Positions 1 to 8,440 of a stretch of DNA of 37,442 nucleotides are shown piece after piece. The DNA comes from Streptomyces plumbidurans (GTDB lineage: Bacteria; Actinomycetota; Actinomycetes; Streptomycetales; Streptomycetaceae): assembly GCF_019857225.1 (NCBI RefSeq), contig NZ_JAFJSY010000092.1, forward strand, positions 1-37,442, read 5' to 3'. The notes beneath the pieces were generated by a model. The model had not been told where the DNA came from. It saw only the letters and a list, made by a program, of their open reading frames with translations, and ran no database searches. Position 1 is the stretch's first letter. Each line of letters opens with the position of its first letter. A program made the position numbers and the translations under genes.

Positions 1-582
1 AAGGATTACCGCGTCATCGTGCCGGACGGCTGGTTTCAGGTCCCGCTCGATCCACCGGACGACCGCGACCGTGCCATCGTGGCGCTCGCGGATCTGACGT
101 TCCGTGGGGTGGACAATGCGCCGCACCTCAAGAAGGAGCTCATGCGGGACATCCAGCGGAAGGCGAAGGACGCCTACCAGGTCGGCGGAACCGAGCTGTA
201 CCTGTCCACGCTCTCCGTGGGCCCGGTGCCGCTTGCCTCCTCATTGCTGATCAGCGTCCCGGCGCTGGACGAGTGGCCGCGCACCTCCGACGCCGAGGAG
301 CTTGCGGAGCACCTGGCCGGAGATGGCCACGGCAGGTACGGCGAGGTGGGTGTGGCGCAGCTTCCGGCGGCCGGCAAGGCGGTGCGGTCCCGACGCAGGG
401 AGGATGCGGACCCCCAGGCGCAGCTCGGCAACACCATGCCTACGACGACGCTCACGTACTACGTGCCGATCCCGGCGAGTGAGCGGTGGTTGATGCTGAA
501 TTTCGCCACTCCGGTCGATCCGCTCGCGGATCAGATGGTGGAGCTTTTTGACACCGTGGCCCGAACGTTGCACTTCGAGTAG
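1..582 (+). CDS. Hypothetical protein, 5' end outside window
   Basis: The reading frame is open from the first base (KDYRVIVPDGW...) and ends at a TAG at 580-582, so the gene begins upstream of the window; 193 codons are visible. A GTG at base 19 is an internal codon rather than a convincing start, because in-frame residues precede it. The visible part is soluble, with no signal peptide or membrane segment, and ends in an alternating hydrophobic stretch around LTYYVPIPASERWLMLNFATP. I do not recognise a family. The next gene follows on the same strand after about 50 bases, so the two may be co-transcribed. Confidence 0.7.
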   Translation, partial: KDYRVIVPDGWFQVPLDPPDDRDRAIVALADLTFRGVDNAPHLKKELMRDIQRKAKDAYQVGGTELYLSTLSVGPVPLASSLLISVPALDEWPRTSDAEELAEHLAGDGHGRYGEVGVAQLPAAGKAVRSRRREDADPQAQLGNTMPTTTLTYYVPIPASERWLMLNFATPVDPLADQMVELFDTVARTLHFE

Positions 583-635
583 TCGACGATGAGTGAGCCG
601 ACCAAGGGGTCCGACGCGAAGGTGAGGAGCCTGCG

Positions 636-1313
636 GTGATCCACAGCGAGGAAAGCGTCGCTGCCGAACTGGACCGTGTCATGCAGCCTCCCGCGATCGA
701 GTCGGCCCCGCCGGTTCTGGCTGCTTTCACCGTCGACGTATTCGAGGGGACTCTCGAGGCGTACGCGCTGCGGGTACGCCGCGTCCTGTCGGCCGCGCTC
801 CGCCTGGCCTTTACGGCGGAGTTCGATGACGAAGATCTGCCGACGGACGAGTTCCCCGACTGGTTCAGGACGGTGTCCGTCCGGGACGGCGAGGCGTCGT
901 CACCGATTTTCGCTCGACAGGGCCGCTCTACCTACATGGACCGTAGCGGCGGAGGCCCTTGGTCATTGCAGAACTGGATCTACCGGTTCGACCCGGACGA
1001 GGAGTCCCGCGGCTGGGAGTTCTGGGACATCGTCCCGGCGGGGCCGTCGCGGCTCCGCGTCTGGGTCGACAGTCGGGGGGAATCCTTCTTCGGCTCCCTT
1101 GAGTTGCTGTGGCTGTTGTGCACGGCCGGTGCCGCACAGGTCGAGGGTCCGGAAGTCCGCAAGGCGGGGATGTGGGCATCCGAGGTGCGATTGGCGCCTG
1201 ATGTACCCGGCCTGCCGGTCAAGGGTTCAGGTGGGCCAAGAGCTTGTCGCCGGCAGCGTATGCCTGCTCCTGAGGGAGTAGTTGGGTCGCTGAGTCCAGT
1301 TCGCCGTTCCTGA
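636..1313 (+). CDS. Hypothetical protein, 225 aa
   Basis: The GTG start at 636 is preceded by a GAGGAG-like ribosome-binding site at about 6 bases. The protein is soluble, acidic in its first half and rich in aromatic residues in the middle (around GGGPWSLQNWIYRFD). I do not recognise a domain. The last 30 or so residues are Arg/Pro/Gly-rich and lie antisense to the 3' end of the DUF4291 gene on the other strand, a 95-base convergent overlap. The natural C-terminus may therefore have been lost and replaced by read-through; residues up to about 195 (SEVRLAPDVPGLPV) look like the genuine protein. Confidence 0.6.
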   Translation: MIHSEESVAAELDRVMQPPAIESAPPVLAAFTVDVFEGTLEAYALRVRRVLSAALRLAFTAEFDDEDLPTDEFPDWFRTVSVRDGEASSPIFARQGRSTYMDRSGGGPWSLQNWIYRFDPDEESRGWEFWDIVPAGPSRLRVWVDSRGESFFGSLELLWLLCTAGAAQVEGPEVRKAGMWASEVRLAPDVPGLPVKGSGGPRACRRQRMPAPEGVVGSLSPVRRS

Positions 1314-1812
1314 CGAGGGCGTGGATCTCGTGGGCGAGCGGGGTCACGTCGCTGATGGACACGATCCAGTCGTCCGCGTAACGAGATGACGCCTCGCCCG
1401 AGAGCCCCAGTTGCAGCGAGCGGTGCGGCAAGGGGCGCAGGTGCAGGTCGCGTTCGGGGTCCCACTGGACGCGGGCCGGGGCGCGCTTGAGGTCGCGTTG
1501 CCAGGTGTTGCGATCAGGGTGCAGTCCGCGGACGTAACTCGACAGGCAGGCATGGCGCAGAGCCCAGTCGAAGCCGTCGCGCGTGATCTCGACGGACAGG
1601 ACGGTCTCCTGGCCGTCCTTCGTGCCCCAGCCGGAGCGGTACATCATCCACAGGAAACTGGGCTTGATCCACGTCATGCGGCCACGCCGCCACGCGGCGG
1701 GGAAACAGCCGTCCCGGGCGGCGGGCAGTCCGATCTCGGGGGAGTACGCCTGGTAGACGGTGATCTTGGACGCCGTGTGGAGTGCGCGAATCCTGCGGAG
1801 CGGTTCTTCCAT
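1219..1812 (-). CDS. DUF4291 family protein
   Basis: The 197-residue protein matches the DUF4291 pattern as I remember it: an N-terminal ITVYQAYSPEIG block, then RMTWIKPSFLWMMYRSGW, EITRDGFDWALRHA, a VQWDPERDL block and a C-terminal segment with SLQLGLSGEA and YADDWIVSISDVT. Length is normal for the family. Its biochemical function is unknown to me. The ATG at 1812 begins the conserved region almost immediately. Its 3' end overlaps the convergent hypothetical gene by 95 bases. It is separated by only 66 bases from the beta-lactamase-like gene upstream on the same strand. Confidence 0.85.
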   Translation of the reverse strand: MEEPLRRIRALHTASKITVYQAYSPEIGLPAARDGCFPAAWRRGRMTWIKPSFLWMMYRSGWGTKDGQETVLSVEITRDGFDWALRHACLSSYVRGLHPDRNTWQRDLKRAPARVQWDPERDLHLRPLPHRSLQLGLSGEASSRYADDWIVSISDVTPLAHEIHALVRNGELDSATQLLPQEQAYAAGDKLLAHLNP

Positions 1813-1878
1813 GGCGTACAGCGTGGGCTCACCCGGTGCAGTTGACCACCGGTTTTCGCCCCGCCCCTACGCCCCTAC

Positions 1879-3060
1879 CTACGCCAGCGCCCCGCGCACC
1901 GCGTCGACCAGCGAGGCTGCCCGGAGATCCTCCGCCCCTTCGATGAGGTGGTTCATGGCGTAGCCGAAAGAGATGCCGTGTTCGGGGTCGGCGAAGGCGA
2001 GGGAGCCGCCTCGGCCCATGTGGCCGAAGGCGTGGGGGCCGGTCATGGGGAGGTCCTGGGTGGGCAGCATGTAGCCGGAGCTGAAACGGCTCGGGAGGAG
2101 CAGGACTTGGTCTTTTCCTCCGGCCTGTTCCTTGGTCGCCGACTCCAGGGTCTCCGGGGTGAACAGGCGTACGCCGTCGACCTCGCCGATCAGGGCGGCG
2201 TACATGCGTGCCAGTGCGCGGGCCGTGCCGATGCCGTTGGAGGCCGGGAGTTCCGCGGCTTGCAGTTCGGGCGAGTTGAAGTCCATCTCGGCGGGGTCGG
2301 TGACCGAGAACGACTTGGTGTAGAAGGAGTTCGGGTCGCTCATGGCGGCGACCAGTTCGCGGAACTCTGCGGGAATCGACTCGATGGGCAAGGTCGTCAG
2401 ATCGATCTCCGACTGCTGGTAGACCATGCGGCTGACCCGGTGGCGTTCGGACGCCGGCAGTCCGATGAAGAAGTCCAGCCCGAGGGGGCCCGCGATCTCG
2501 TCGGCGAAGTAGCGGCCCGGCGTGCGGCCGGACACTCGGCGGATCACCTCGCCGACCAGCCAGCCCCAGGTCCGCCCGTGGTAGCCGTGAGCCGTTCCCG
2601 GCTCCCAGAGGGGGCGCTGCGCTGCCAGCGCGGCCACTATGGGGTGCCAGGCCAACGCGTCGTCCAGCGGCACCGGTTGATCCAGCGCGAACAGGCCCGC
2701 CTGGTGGGATATCAGCAGGCGTACGGGGATGTCCGCCTTGCCGTTCGCGGCGAACTCCGGCCAGTACGTCGCCACCGGTGCGTCCAGGTCCAACTCGCCG
2801 CGCTGGACGAGGAGATGAGCCGCGGTCGCGGTCGCGCCCTTCGTGGCCGAGTACACCAGTTGCAGGGTGTCCCGGGTCCACTCGCGACCGGTCTCCGTAT
2901 CGGCGACGCCGCCCCACAGGTCCACGACCGGTTGACCGTGCCGGTACACGCACACCGCCGCGCCGATGTCCCCGCGCTCGGAGAAGTTCGCCTCGAACGC
3001 CTCACGCACCGGCTCGAATCCGGCCTCTACCTCACCCTCGATCATCGTCATGTCGTCCAT
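1879..3060 (-). CDS. Serine beta-lactamase-family hydrolase (class C/EstB-like)
   Basis: The 393-residue protein has the fold signature of the class C beta-lactamase/esterase family. The SxxK nucleophile motif is SATK near residue 91 within LVYSATKGATATAA. A Tyr in GTAHGYHGRTWGWLVGEV occupies the second (YxN-like) motif, and HMGRGG near the C-terminus stands where KTG lies in true beta-lactamases. There is no signal peptide, so it is probably cytoplasmic; that and the altered third motif favour an esterase or peptidase of the LACTB/EstB type over antibiotic resistance. The substrate cannot be told from sequence. The ATG at 3060 starts MDDMTMIEGEV. Confidence 0.85.
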   Translation of the reverse strand: MDDMTMIEGEVEAGFEPVREAFEANFSERGDIGAAVCVYRHGQPVVDLWGGVADTETGREWTRDTLQLVYSATKGATATAAHLLVQRGELDLDAPVATYWPEFAANGKADIPVRLLISHQAGLFALDQPVPLDDALAWHPIVAALAAQRPLWEPGTAHGYHGRTWGWLVGEVIRRVSGRTPGRYFADEIAGPLGLDFFIGLPASERHRVSRMVYQQSEIDLTTLPIESIPAEFRELVAAMSDPNSFYTKSFSVTDPAEMDFNSPELQAAELPASNGIGTARALARMYAALIGEVDGVRLFTPETLESATKEQAGGKDQVLLLPSRFSSGYMLPTQDLPMTGPHAFGHMGRGGSLAFADPEHGISFGYAMNHLIEGAEDLRAASLVDAVRGALA

Positions 3061-3370
3061 CCTGGCACCGGCGGACGTTCCGGGTCACGGTGTTACGACG
3101 ACGACCAGCCGGGTCCACAGGCGCACTCAGGACGGCACCGTCCGCCACCGTTGTCGGCAGGAAAAAATGACAGGCGGGACGGGGAATATTCCCACCTGAG
3201 CCTACGGGACCCGATTTTTTTGCGGCCCAGGCCCGACTATTTCGTGCTAGTGTCGAAGCAGGTTGCAGTTGTGGTTGCCAAAAGGGTTCATTTTCCGACG
3301 GGTTGATCATCACGGCGACACGGAGCCGCACAAGGCGCGCTTCGAGCACCGTTTCCGAAGGAGAAATGAC
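3061..3370 (+). promoter_or_regulatory. Intergenic leader of the cold-shock gene
   Basis: No gene is seen in these 310 bases between divergent genes. The stretch holds a run of seven T at 3215-3221 and a TAGTGT hexamer at 3248-3253 that could serve as a -10 box for the cold-shock gene, which would give a leader of about 110 bases. Long leaders are common for csp genes. The ribosome-binding site AAGGAG lies at 3358-3363, 7 bases before the ATG. I could not match a -35 box at normal spacing, so the promoter assignment is weak. Confidence 0.35.
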
Positions 3371-3574
3371 ATGGCCACAGGCACTGTGAAGTGGTTCAAC
3401 GCCGAAAAGGGCTTCGGCTTCATCGAGCAGGACGGCGGCGGCGCCGACGTCTTCGCCCACTACTCGAACATCGCCGCCCAGGGCTTCCGCGAGCTGCAGG
3501 AAGGCCAGAAGGTGTCGTTCGACATCGCTCAGGGCCAGAAGGGCCCGACGGCCGAGAACATCGTTCCGGCCTGA
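3371..3574 (+). CDS. Cold-shock protein (CspA family)
   Basis: This is a 67-residue single cold-shock domain, the standard length. It starts MATGTVKWFNAEKGFGFI and contains RNP1 (KGFGFI) and RNP2 (DVFAHYSNI), the aromatic motifs that bind single-stranded RNA or DNA. The family acts as a cytoplasmic nucleic-acid chaperone. The start is fixed by AAGGAG 7 bases upstream. A strong hairpin directly downstream should end its transcript, separating it from the helicase gene that follows. A csp gene next to a DEAD-box helicase gene is, from memory, a recurrent Streptomyces arrangement and suggests a shared role in unfolding RNA. Confidence 0.95.
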   Translation: MATGTVKWFNAEKGFGFIEQDGGGADVFAHYSNIAAQGFRELQEGQKVSFDIAQGQKGPTAENIVPA

Positions 3575-3598
3575 CGCCTGCTCTGACGCATACTTCGC

Positions 3599-3634
3599 AG
3601 CTGGGGCCCGCACCTTGGGGTGCGGGCCCCAGCT
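3599..3634 (+). terminator. Rho-independent-type hairpin after csp
   Basis: Two perfect 16-base arms (3599-3614 and 3619-3634) flank a TTGG loop. The stem is almost entirely G:C. No U-tract follows, which is usual for actinobacterial terminators. It sits 25 bases after the csp stop codon. Confidence 0.8.
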
Positions 3635-3704
3635 CGCTGCATTTCCAGGGGGATTCGCCCCCGCTGTCTTCGGCTCGTTCTCGTGATTCTCTGCGCCGTT
3701 CATC

Positions 3705-5285
3705 GTGCTGCGGGAATTCCTTGATACGCGCCAACATCGAGGAAGGTTCCGCATCAACCGAGCACGCAATTCACGCGCCGCGCGTACCTCACGCACCGCA
3801 GGTACCGCACATACGTCACGCACCACCACCCGCGCCTACGACCGCTTCGAGAGCCCCGCTGCGGGCCGCGCAGGCACCCGGCGCCGCCCCGAGCCCAGCG
3901 GGCAGGGCAGCCGACGGGCGAGCGCACCCAGCGCCGAGTTCGCGCCGCTGAAGACGATCGAGCCCGCTCTGCCCGCGGTCGAGTCGTTCGCCGAACTCGC
4001 CCTCCCCGCACCGCTGTTGGCCGCACTCGTCCACGAAGGTGTGACCGTACCCTTCCCGATCCAGGCGGCCACCCTGCCGAACTCGCTGGCCGGCCGGGAC
4101 ATCCTCGGCCGTGGCCGCACAGGTTCCGGCAAGACCCTCGCCTTCGGCCTGCCGGTGCTGGCCCGTACGGCCGGTCGCCGAGCCGAGCCCCGGCAGCCGC
4201 TGGCCCTCGTTCTGGTGCCGACCCGTGAGCTCGCCCAGCAGGTCACCGACGCCCTCACCCCGTACGCCCGTGCAGCGCGGCTGCGCCTGGCCACCGTGGT
4301 CGGCGGCATGTCGATCGGCCGGCAGGCGAACGCGCTGCGGAACGGAGCGGAAGTCGTCGTCGCCACGCCGGGGCGGCTCAAGGACCTCATCGACCGGGGC
4401 GACTGCCGGCTGGGCGATGTCGCCGTCACCGTCCTGGACGAGGCGGACCAGATGACCGACATGGGCTTCATGCCCCAGGTCACCGCGCTGCTCGACCAGG
4501 TGCGCCCCGGCGGCCAGCGGATGCTGTTCTCGGCCACCCTCGACCGCAACATCGACCTGCTCGTGCGCCGCTATCTGAGCGACCCGGTGGTCCACTCCGT
4601 CGACCCGTCGGCGGGTGCCGTCACCACCATGGAGCACCACGTCCTCCATGTGCACGAGGCGGACAAGCACCGCACGACCACCGAGATCGCGGCCCGCGAC
4701 GGCCGAGTGATCATGTTCTTGGACACCAAGCACGCGGTGGACCGGCTGACCAAGCACCTCCTCGGCAGCGGCGTCCGCGCCGCCGCCCTGCACGGCGGCC
4801 GGTCCCAGCCGCAGCGCACCCGGACCCTCACCCAGTTCAAGAGCGGGCACGTGACCGTGCTGGTGGCGACCAACGTCGCCGCGCGCGGCATCCACGTCGA
4901 CGACCTCGACCTGGTCGTCAACGTGGACCCGCCCGGCGACCACAAGGACTACCTGCACCGTGGCGGTCGTACGGCACGCGCCGGTGCGTCCGGCAGCGTC
5001 GTCACCCTGGTCACCCCCGGTCAACGTCGCGAGATGGCCCGGCTGATGGTCTCGGCCGGCATCAACCCGACGATCACCGCGGTGCGTTCGGGCGAGGCGG
5101 AGCTGAACCGCATCACCGGCGCCAAGACACCGTCCGGTGTGCCGGTCGTCATCGCCGTGCCGACCGCGACAACGGACGCGGAGAGGTCCCGCCGGGCCAC
5201 GGCTGGTGGTACGTCGTCCTCCGCCCGAGGCCGTCGAGGACGCGCCGCCCGCGGCGGGTCCGCCGGGAAGCGCCGCGCGGCCTGA
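3705..5285 (+). CDS. DEAD-box RNA helicase
   Basis: All superfamily 2 helicase motifs are in order: Q motif (FPIQAAT), Walker A (GRTGSGKT), PTRELAQQ, TPGRLKDL, Walker B/DEAD (LDEADQM), SAT, then HGGRSQPQR, ATNVAARGIHVDDLDLVVN and YLHRGGRTARAG in the second RecA-like domain. The C-terminal 40 residues are basic and Arg/Gly/Ser-rich, typical of an RNA-binding tail. The enzyme should unwind RNA using ATP in the cytoplasm. The start is uncertain: the GTG at 3705 has no ribosome-binding site, whereas GAGGAAGG stands 6 bases before an in-frame ATC at 3753 (…NRARNSRAA). No ATG, GTG or TTG lies in frame nearby. See findings. Confidence 0.9.
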   Translation: MLREFLDTRQHRGRFRINRARNSRAARTSRTAGTAHTSRTTTRAYDRFESPAAGRAGTRRRPEPSGQGSRRASAPSAEFAPLKTIEPALPAVESFAELALPAPLLAALVHEGVTVPFPIQAATLPNSLAGRDILGRGRTGSGKTLAFGLPVLARTAGRRAEPRQPLALVLVPTRELAQQVTDALTPYARAARLRLATVVGGMSIGRQANALRNGAEVVVATPGRLKDLIDRGDCRLGDVAVTVLDEADQMTDMGFMPQVTALLDQVRPGGQRMLFSATLDRNIDLLVRRYLSDPVVHSVDPSAGAVTTMEHHVLHVHEADKHRTTTEIAARDGRVIMFLDTKHAVDRLTKHLLGSGVRAAALHGGRSQPQRTRTLTQFKSGHVTVLVATNVAARGIHVDDLDLVVNVDPPGDHKDYLHRGGRTARAGASGSVVTLVTPGQRREMARLMVSAGINPTITAVRSGEAELNRITGAKTPSGVPVVIAVPTATTDAERSRRATAGGTSSSARGRRGRAARGGSAGKRRAA

Positions 5286-5296
5286 CATGCCGCTGT

Positions 5297-5342
5297 CCGT
5301 CGCCGGCCGGCCAGTCGGCCTAGGGCCAACAGTCGGCGACGG
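5297..5342 (+). terminator. Candidate hairpin terminator after helicase gene
   Basis: Nine-base perfect arms CCGTCGCCG (5297-5305) and CGGCGACGG (5334-5342) flank a 28-base GC-rich loop that can itself fold (GGCC repeats). It begins 11 bases after the helicase stop. There is no U-tract. Confidence 0.4.
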
Positions 5343-5403
5343 GCGGCCTGCGCAGCACCATCGCGACCAGAACGTTCGCTCGCCCGTACCGCAGGAGGCA
5401 GCT

Positions 5404-5691
5404 GTGACACCGGTTCAGATGCATCGCAACCCGACCGCTTCCGACCTCACCATCAGGGCCTGGGACCGGGACCTGGACACCACCGAGCTACGGGTCGGTG
5501 ACGACATGACCGTCGAGGTCGCCCTGTCCATCATGGTCGGCGCCGACGTGGAGTACCTGCTCCTGTGCGACGGGGACGACGAGCGCACCGGCTCGGTCAC
5601 CCGGGCCCAACTCGCCCTGCACCGCGACAGTTCCGCCTACACGGACCGCGTCCAGCTGCGTGACGTCCTCGGGTGCTGTCTGCCCGCGTGA
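5404..5691 (+). CDS. Small CBS-domain-like protein
   Basis: The GTG start is supported by AGGAGG about 6 bases upstream, giving 95 residues. The pattern VGDDMTVEVALSIMVGADVEYLLLCDGDDERTG resembles one CBS motif (a linker, helix, 'v-d-gr-G' strand and turn), with a short tail. CBS pairs usually bind adenosine nucleotides; one motif of this length would need to dimerise. It lies 118 bases after the helicase gene on the same strand, with a possible terminator between. Ligand and role are not evident. Confidence 0.65.
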   Translation: MTPVQMHRNPTASDLTIRAWDRDLDTTELRVGDDMTVEVALSIMVGADVEYLLLCDGDDERTGSVTRAQLALHRDSSAYTDRVQLRDVLGCCLPA

Positions 5692-5817
5692 CGCAGGACG
5701 CGTGACGCCTCGCGATCGGTCGGGCGGCCGGGCGCGAGGTGTTCGGCCGTGTGCCGCGCGCTGTGTGCCGTGTGCCGCGCACCGGAAAGTGCAGACCGGC
5801 CAGAGGAGTTGGGCGCC

Positions 5818-6330
5818 ATGCGCCACCGTCCCTCCGACCCGCCCGATCCCTGCCGCGTCCCGCCCGACCTGTTCGACGAGTGCCGGATGGTGCGCGCCCG
5901 CGGTGAGTTGGACCCGACCACCGCGGCAGCCCTGGCGCACGCTCTGGAGGAGGCCCGCACCGGATACGGGCGTGTCTTCCTCATCGTCGACCTCAGTGAA
6001 GTGACCCTCACGGACGCAAGCCTCCTGCGGCCGCTGTGCGCGGCGTGGGACGACTGTCGGGCCAGGCAGGGCTGGGTCCGGATCGTCCACAGCAGCACGG
6101 CGATCGACCTGGTCCTGCTGGGCGGCGGCGTCCTTACCCGCTTCCCCGCCCACGCCAGTGCCCAGGACGCGTGGCGGGGAACGACTACGGCGTCCCGTAC
6201 CGGCCATGCCCCTCCGGCCCCTCCGGCCCCGCCGAGACCAGATCACCTGCCGCGCGCTCCACATCCCCCTCCGACACCAGCACCAACTCGGCCGCCTTCC
6301 CCAGGGGTACGAAGCTGTCGGCGCTCGTGA
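5818..6330 (+). CDS. STAS-domain protein (anti-sigma factor antagonist-like)
   Basis: Residues about 20-120 fit a STAS domain: MVRARGELDPTTAAALAHALEEA, then FLIVDLSEVTLTDASLLRPL, where the DAS of the central turn occupies the place of the phosphorylated Ser in SpoIIAA-type antagonists. Members bind anti-sigma kinases and release sigma factors. The ATG at 5818 has GAGGAG upstream. The last 50 residues (Pro/Ala/Arg-rich, from TTTASRTGHAPP on) are encoded antisense to the end of the convergent E1 gene and do not look like part of the domain. The domain itself appears complete at about 6180. Confidence 0.75.
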   Translation: MRHRPSDPPDPCRVPPDLFDECRMVRARGELDPTTAAALAHALEEARTGYGRVFLIVDLSEVTLTDASLLRPLCAAWDDCRARQGWVRIVHSSTAIDLVLLGGGVLTRFPAHASAQDAWRGTTTASRTGHAPPAPPAPPRPDHLPRAPHPPPTPAPTRPPSPGVRSCRRS

Positions 6331-8440
6331 CCCGTCGCACCGCACCGCGGAACCCGGCGTCGACCAGGGCGGTGACGACCCCCTCCGACACGCCTCCCGT
6401 ACGGCGGGTCTCGTCGACCACCAGCACCCGTCCCGTCGCGCGTGCCTCACGCAGCAGGTCGTCGACCGGCAAGGGCGCCAGCCAGCGGAGGTCAACCACC
6501 CTGCATCCGATACCCCGTTGCTCCAGGCGGCGGGCGGTTCGGAGGGACAGGGGGACGCCGTTGCCGAAGGTGACGAGGGTGAGGTCGTTGCCGGTGCCGT
6601 AGGTGCGGGCTCGGCCGATGGGGACGTGGCTCGCGGGGGTCGGGTAGGGCGCCAACCAGGCGTTGTCGCCGTCCTCGTGGAGGTCTCGCGTGTGGTACAG
6701 CGCGATCGGTTCCAGGAACGCGCACACCGTACCGTCCGTCTTCGCCGCCGCCACGCACGTGCGGAGCATCGCTGCCGCGTCGTCGGGGCGGGACGGGGAG
6801 GCGAGGACCAGGCCGGGGATGTCGCGCAGGGCGCCGACGGCGTTGTCGTTGTGGAAGTGGCCGCCGAAGCCGCGTTGGTAGCCGTAGCCTGCGATGCGGA
6901 CCACCATCGGGTTGCGGTACTGGCCCTGGGAGAAGAACTGCAACGTGGCTGCCTCGCCGCGCAGTTGGTCCGCGGCGTTGTGCAGGTACGCGAGATACTG
7001 GATCTCCGGGACCGGGAGCAGACCGGACAGTCCCGCCCCCAACGCCAGCCCCAGGATGGACTGTTCGTCCAGAAGGGTGTCGAAGACGCGAGCGCTGCCG
7101 AAGCGGCGCTGCAGGCCCCGCGTCACGCCGTAGACACCGCCCTTGCGGCCCACGTCCTCGCCGAAGACGACCATCTCCGGGTGGAGGCCGAGCAGGTCGG
7201 CGAGGGTGTGGTTGATCGCCTGGGCGACGGTGACGGGCTCGCCCACGGGGGCGGTGGGGGGTTCGGTCGTACGGCGGCGGGCCGTCGTTGCCACGAGGTC
7301 CGGGCGGCGGGGAGCGATCGGGGCGGTGATCTGCGGGGCGGTGGTCAGGGGCTCGCTGTCGAGCATCTCCTTGGCGACCGCCAGCACCCGTCCGCTCAAC
7401 TCCTCGTACCTGTCGAGGACTTGCTGCGGGGTGAGGACGCCTGCGGCTGTCAGGAGGCGGGCCGTGGCCAGCAGAGGGTCGCGTTCCAGGTCCGCCGCCA
7501 CCTCGGCCGGCGTACGGTAGGCGGCCTCCGCGTCCGAGCCCGCGTGGCCGAGGAAGCGGACCATCGACAGGTGGAGGAAGGCCGGTTGGCGGTTCTTGCG
7601 TACGTACGTCACCGCCTCGTACGCCGTCTCGAAGGCGGCCGCCGGATCACAGCCGTCCGCGGCGAAGTACTTCAGGGACGGCCGGTCGCCGTACGCCTGA
7701 CGTACCCAGTCGTGCGGTGTCGGGACGCTGATGCCCAGGCCGTTGTCCTCGCAGACGAAGAGGACGGGCATCGGGAGGCCCTGATAGGCCGCGTTGCAGG
7801 CGCTGTTGATGGCGCCCGCCGCCGTGGAATGGTTGACGGAGGCGTCACCGAAGGTGCAGCAGACCACGGCGTCGGCGGGCCAGGCGCAGTCCGTCCCGAG
7901 GCGTTTCGCGCGGGCGATGCTCCAGGCCACTCCGACCGCCCGCGGGAGGTGCGAGGCGATGGTCGACGTCTGGGGGACGACGGCCAGTTCGTGGCGTCCG
8001 AACACCTTGTGCCGGCCGCCGGCGATCGGCTCGTCGGCTGCCGCGGCCACACCCATCAGCATGTCCCGGACCGCATCCACGCCACCACCCGCAGCCATGC
8101 CACTACGCGCATCCACGCCACCACCCGCCTGCCGGGCTCGGGCGCAGTAGAAGGCGCCCGAGCGGTAGTGCAGCAGGGCCGGGTCGGTGGGGCGCAGGGC
8201 GAGGGCCAGCGCGGCGTTGCCCTCGTGGCCGCTCGAACCGATCGTGTAGTAGCCGCGGCCCTGCTGTTGCATCCAGCGGGCGGCGAAGTCCGTGTGCCTG
8301 CTCTCCAGTTGGGCGTCGAACAGGTCCAGTGCGGTGCGGGAGTCCAGGCCGCCGTCCGGCAGCTGAAGGGGCTGATCCGCGGGCCGCAGACCGGCAACCC
8401 CATCGCGGAAGTGCCGGTCCAGGTCGTCCGCGGCGCTCAC
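6185..8440 (-). CDS. 2-oxoacid dehydrogenase E1, fused alpha-beta
   Basis: The 751-residue protein carries both E1 subunits in one chain. The alpha half (about 35-375) has the thiamine diphosphate motif beginning FGDASVNHSTAAGAIN near residue 198 and closing at CEDNGLGIS. The beta half (from about 430) has FGEDVGRKGGVYGVTRGL, the EIQYLAYLHNAADQLRGE block and the RIAGYGYQRGFGGHFHND loop. It would decarboxylate a 2-oxoacid and pass the acyl group to a lipoyl E2; no E2 or E3 is in the window. The GTG start at 8440 overlaps the dehydrogenase stop (GTGA). Next to lysine 6-aminotransferase, a 2-oxoadipate substrate is plausible, while a branched-chain oxoacid is the alternative. Residues 104-123 hold a repeated GGGVDA insertion. 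Confidence 0.88.
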   Translation of the reverse strand: MSAADDLDRHFRDGVAGLRPADQPLQLPDGGLDSRTALDLFDAQLESRHTDFAARWMQQQGRGYYTIGSSGHEGNAALALALRPTDPALLHYRSGAFYCARARQAGGGVDARSGMAAGGGVDAVRDMLMGVAAAADEPIAGGRHKVFGRHELAVVPQTSTIASHLPRAVGVAWSIARAKRLGTDCAWPADAVVCCTFGDASVNHSTAAGAINSACNAAYQGLPMPVLFVCEDNGLGISVPTPHDWVRQAYGDRPSLKYFAADGCDPAAAFETAYEAVTYVRKNRQPAFLHLSMVRFLGHAGSDAEAAYRTPAEVAADLERDPLLATARLLTAAGVLTPQQVLDRYEELSGRVLAVAKEMLDSEPLTTAPQITAPIAPRRPDLVATTARRRTTEPPTAPVGEPVTVAQAINHTLADLLGLHPEMVVFGEDVGRKGGVYGVTRGLQRRFGSARVFDTLLDEQSILGLALGAGLSGLLPVPEIQYLAYLHNAADQLRGEAATLQFFSQGQYRNPMVVRIAGYGYQRGFGGHFHNDNAVGALRDIPGLVLASPSRPDDAAAMLRTCVAAAKTDGTVCAFLEPIALYHTRDLHEDGDNAWLAPYPTPASHVPIGRARTYGTGNDLTLVTFGNGVPLSLRTARRLEQRGIGCRVVDLRWLAPLPVDDLLREARATGRVLVVDETRRTGGVSEGVVTALVDAGFRGAVRRVTSADSFVPLGKAAELVLVSEGDVERAAGDLVSAGPEGPEGHGRYGTP
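8073..8128. repeat. 20-base direct repeat inside E1 gene
   Basis: The same 20 bases occur at 8073-8092 and 8109-8128 (36-base period). On the coding strand they encode AGGGVDA twice, in a loop-like stretch between a predicted helix and the HKVFGRHEL region, so the insertion keeps frame. Confidence 0.85.

Noticed and set aside
1879..3060. Antibiotic-resistance beta-lactamase
   Set aside because: There is no export signal, and the third active-site motif is HMG instead of KTG; an esterase or peptidase role is likelier.
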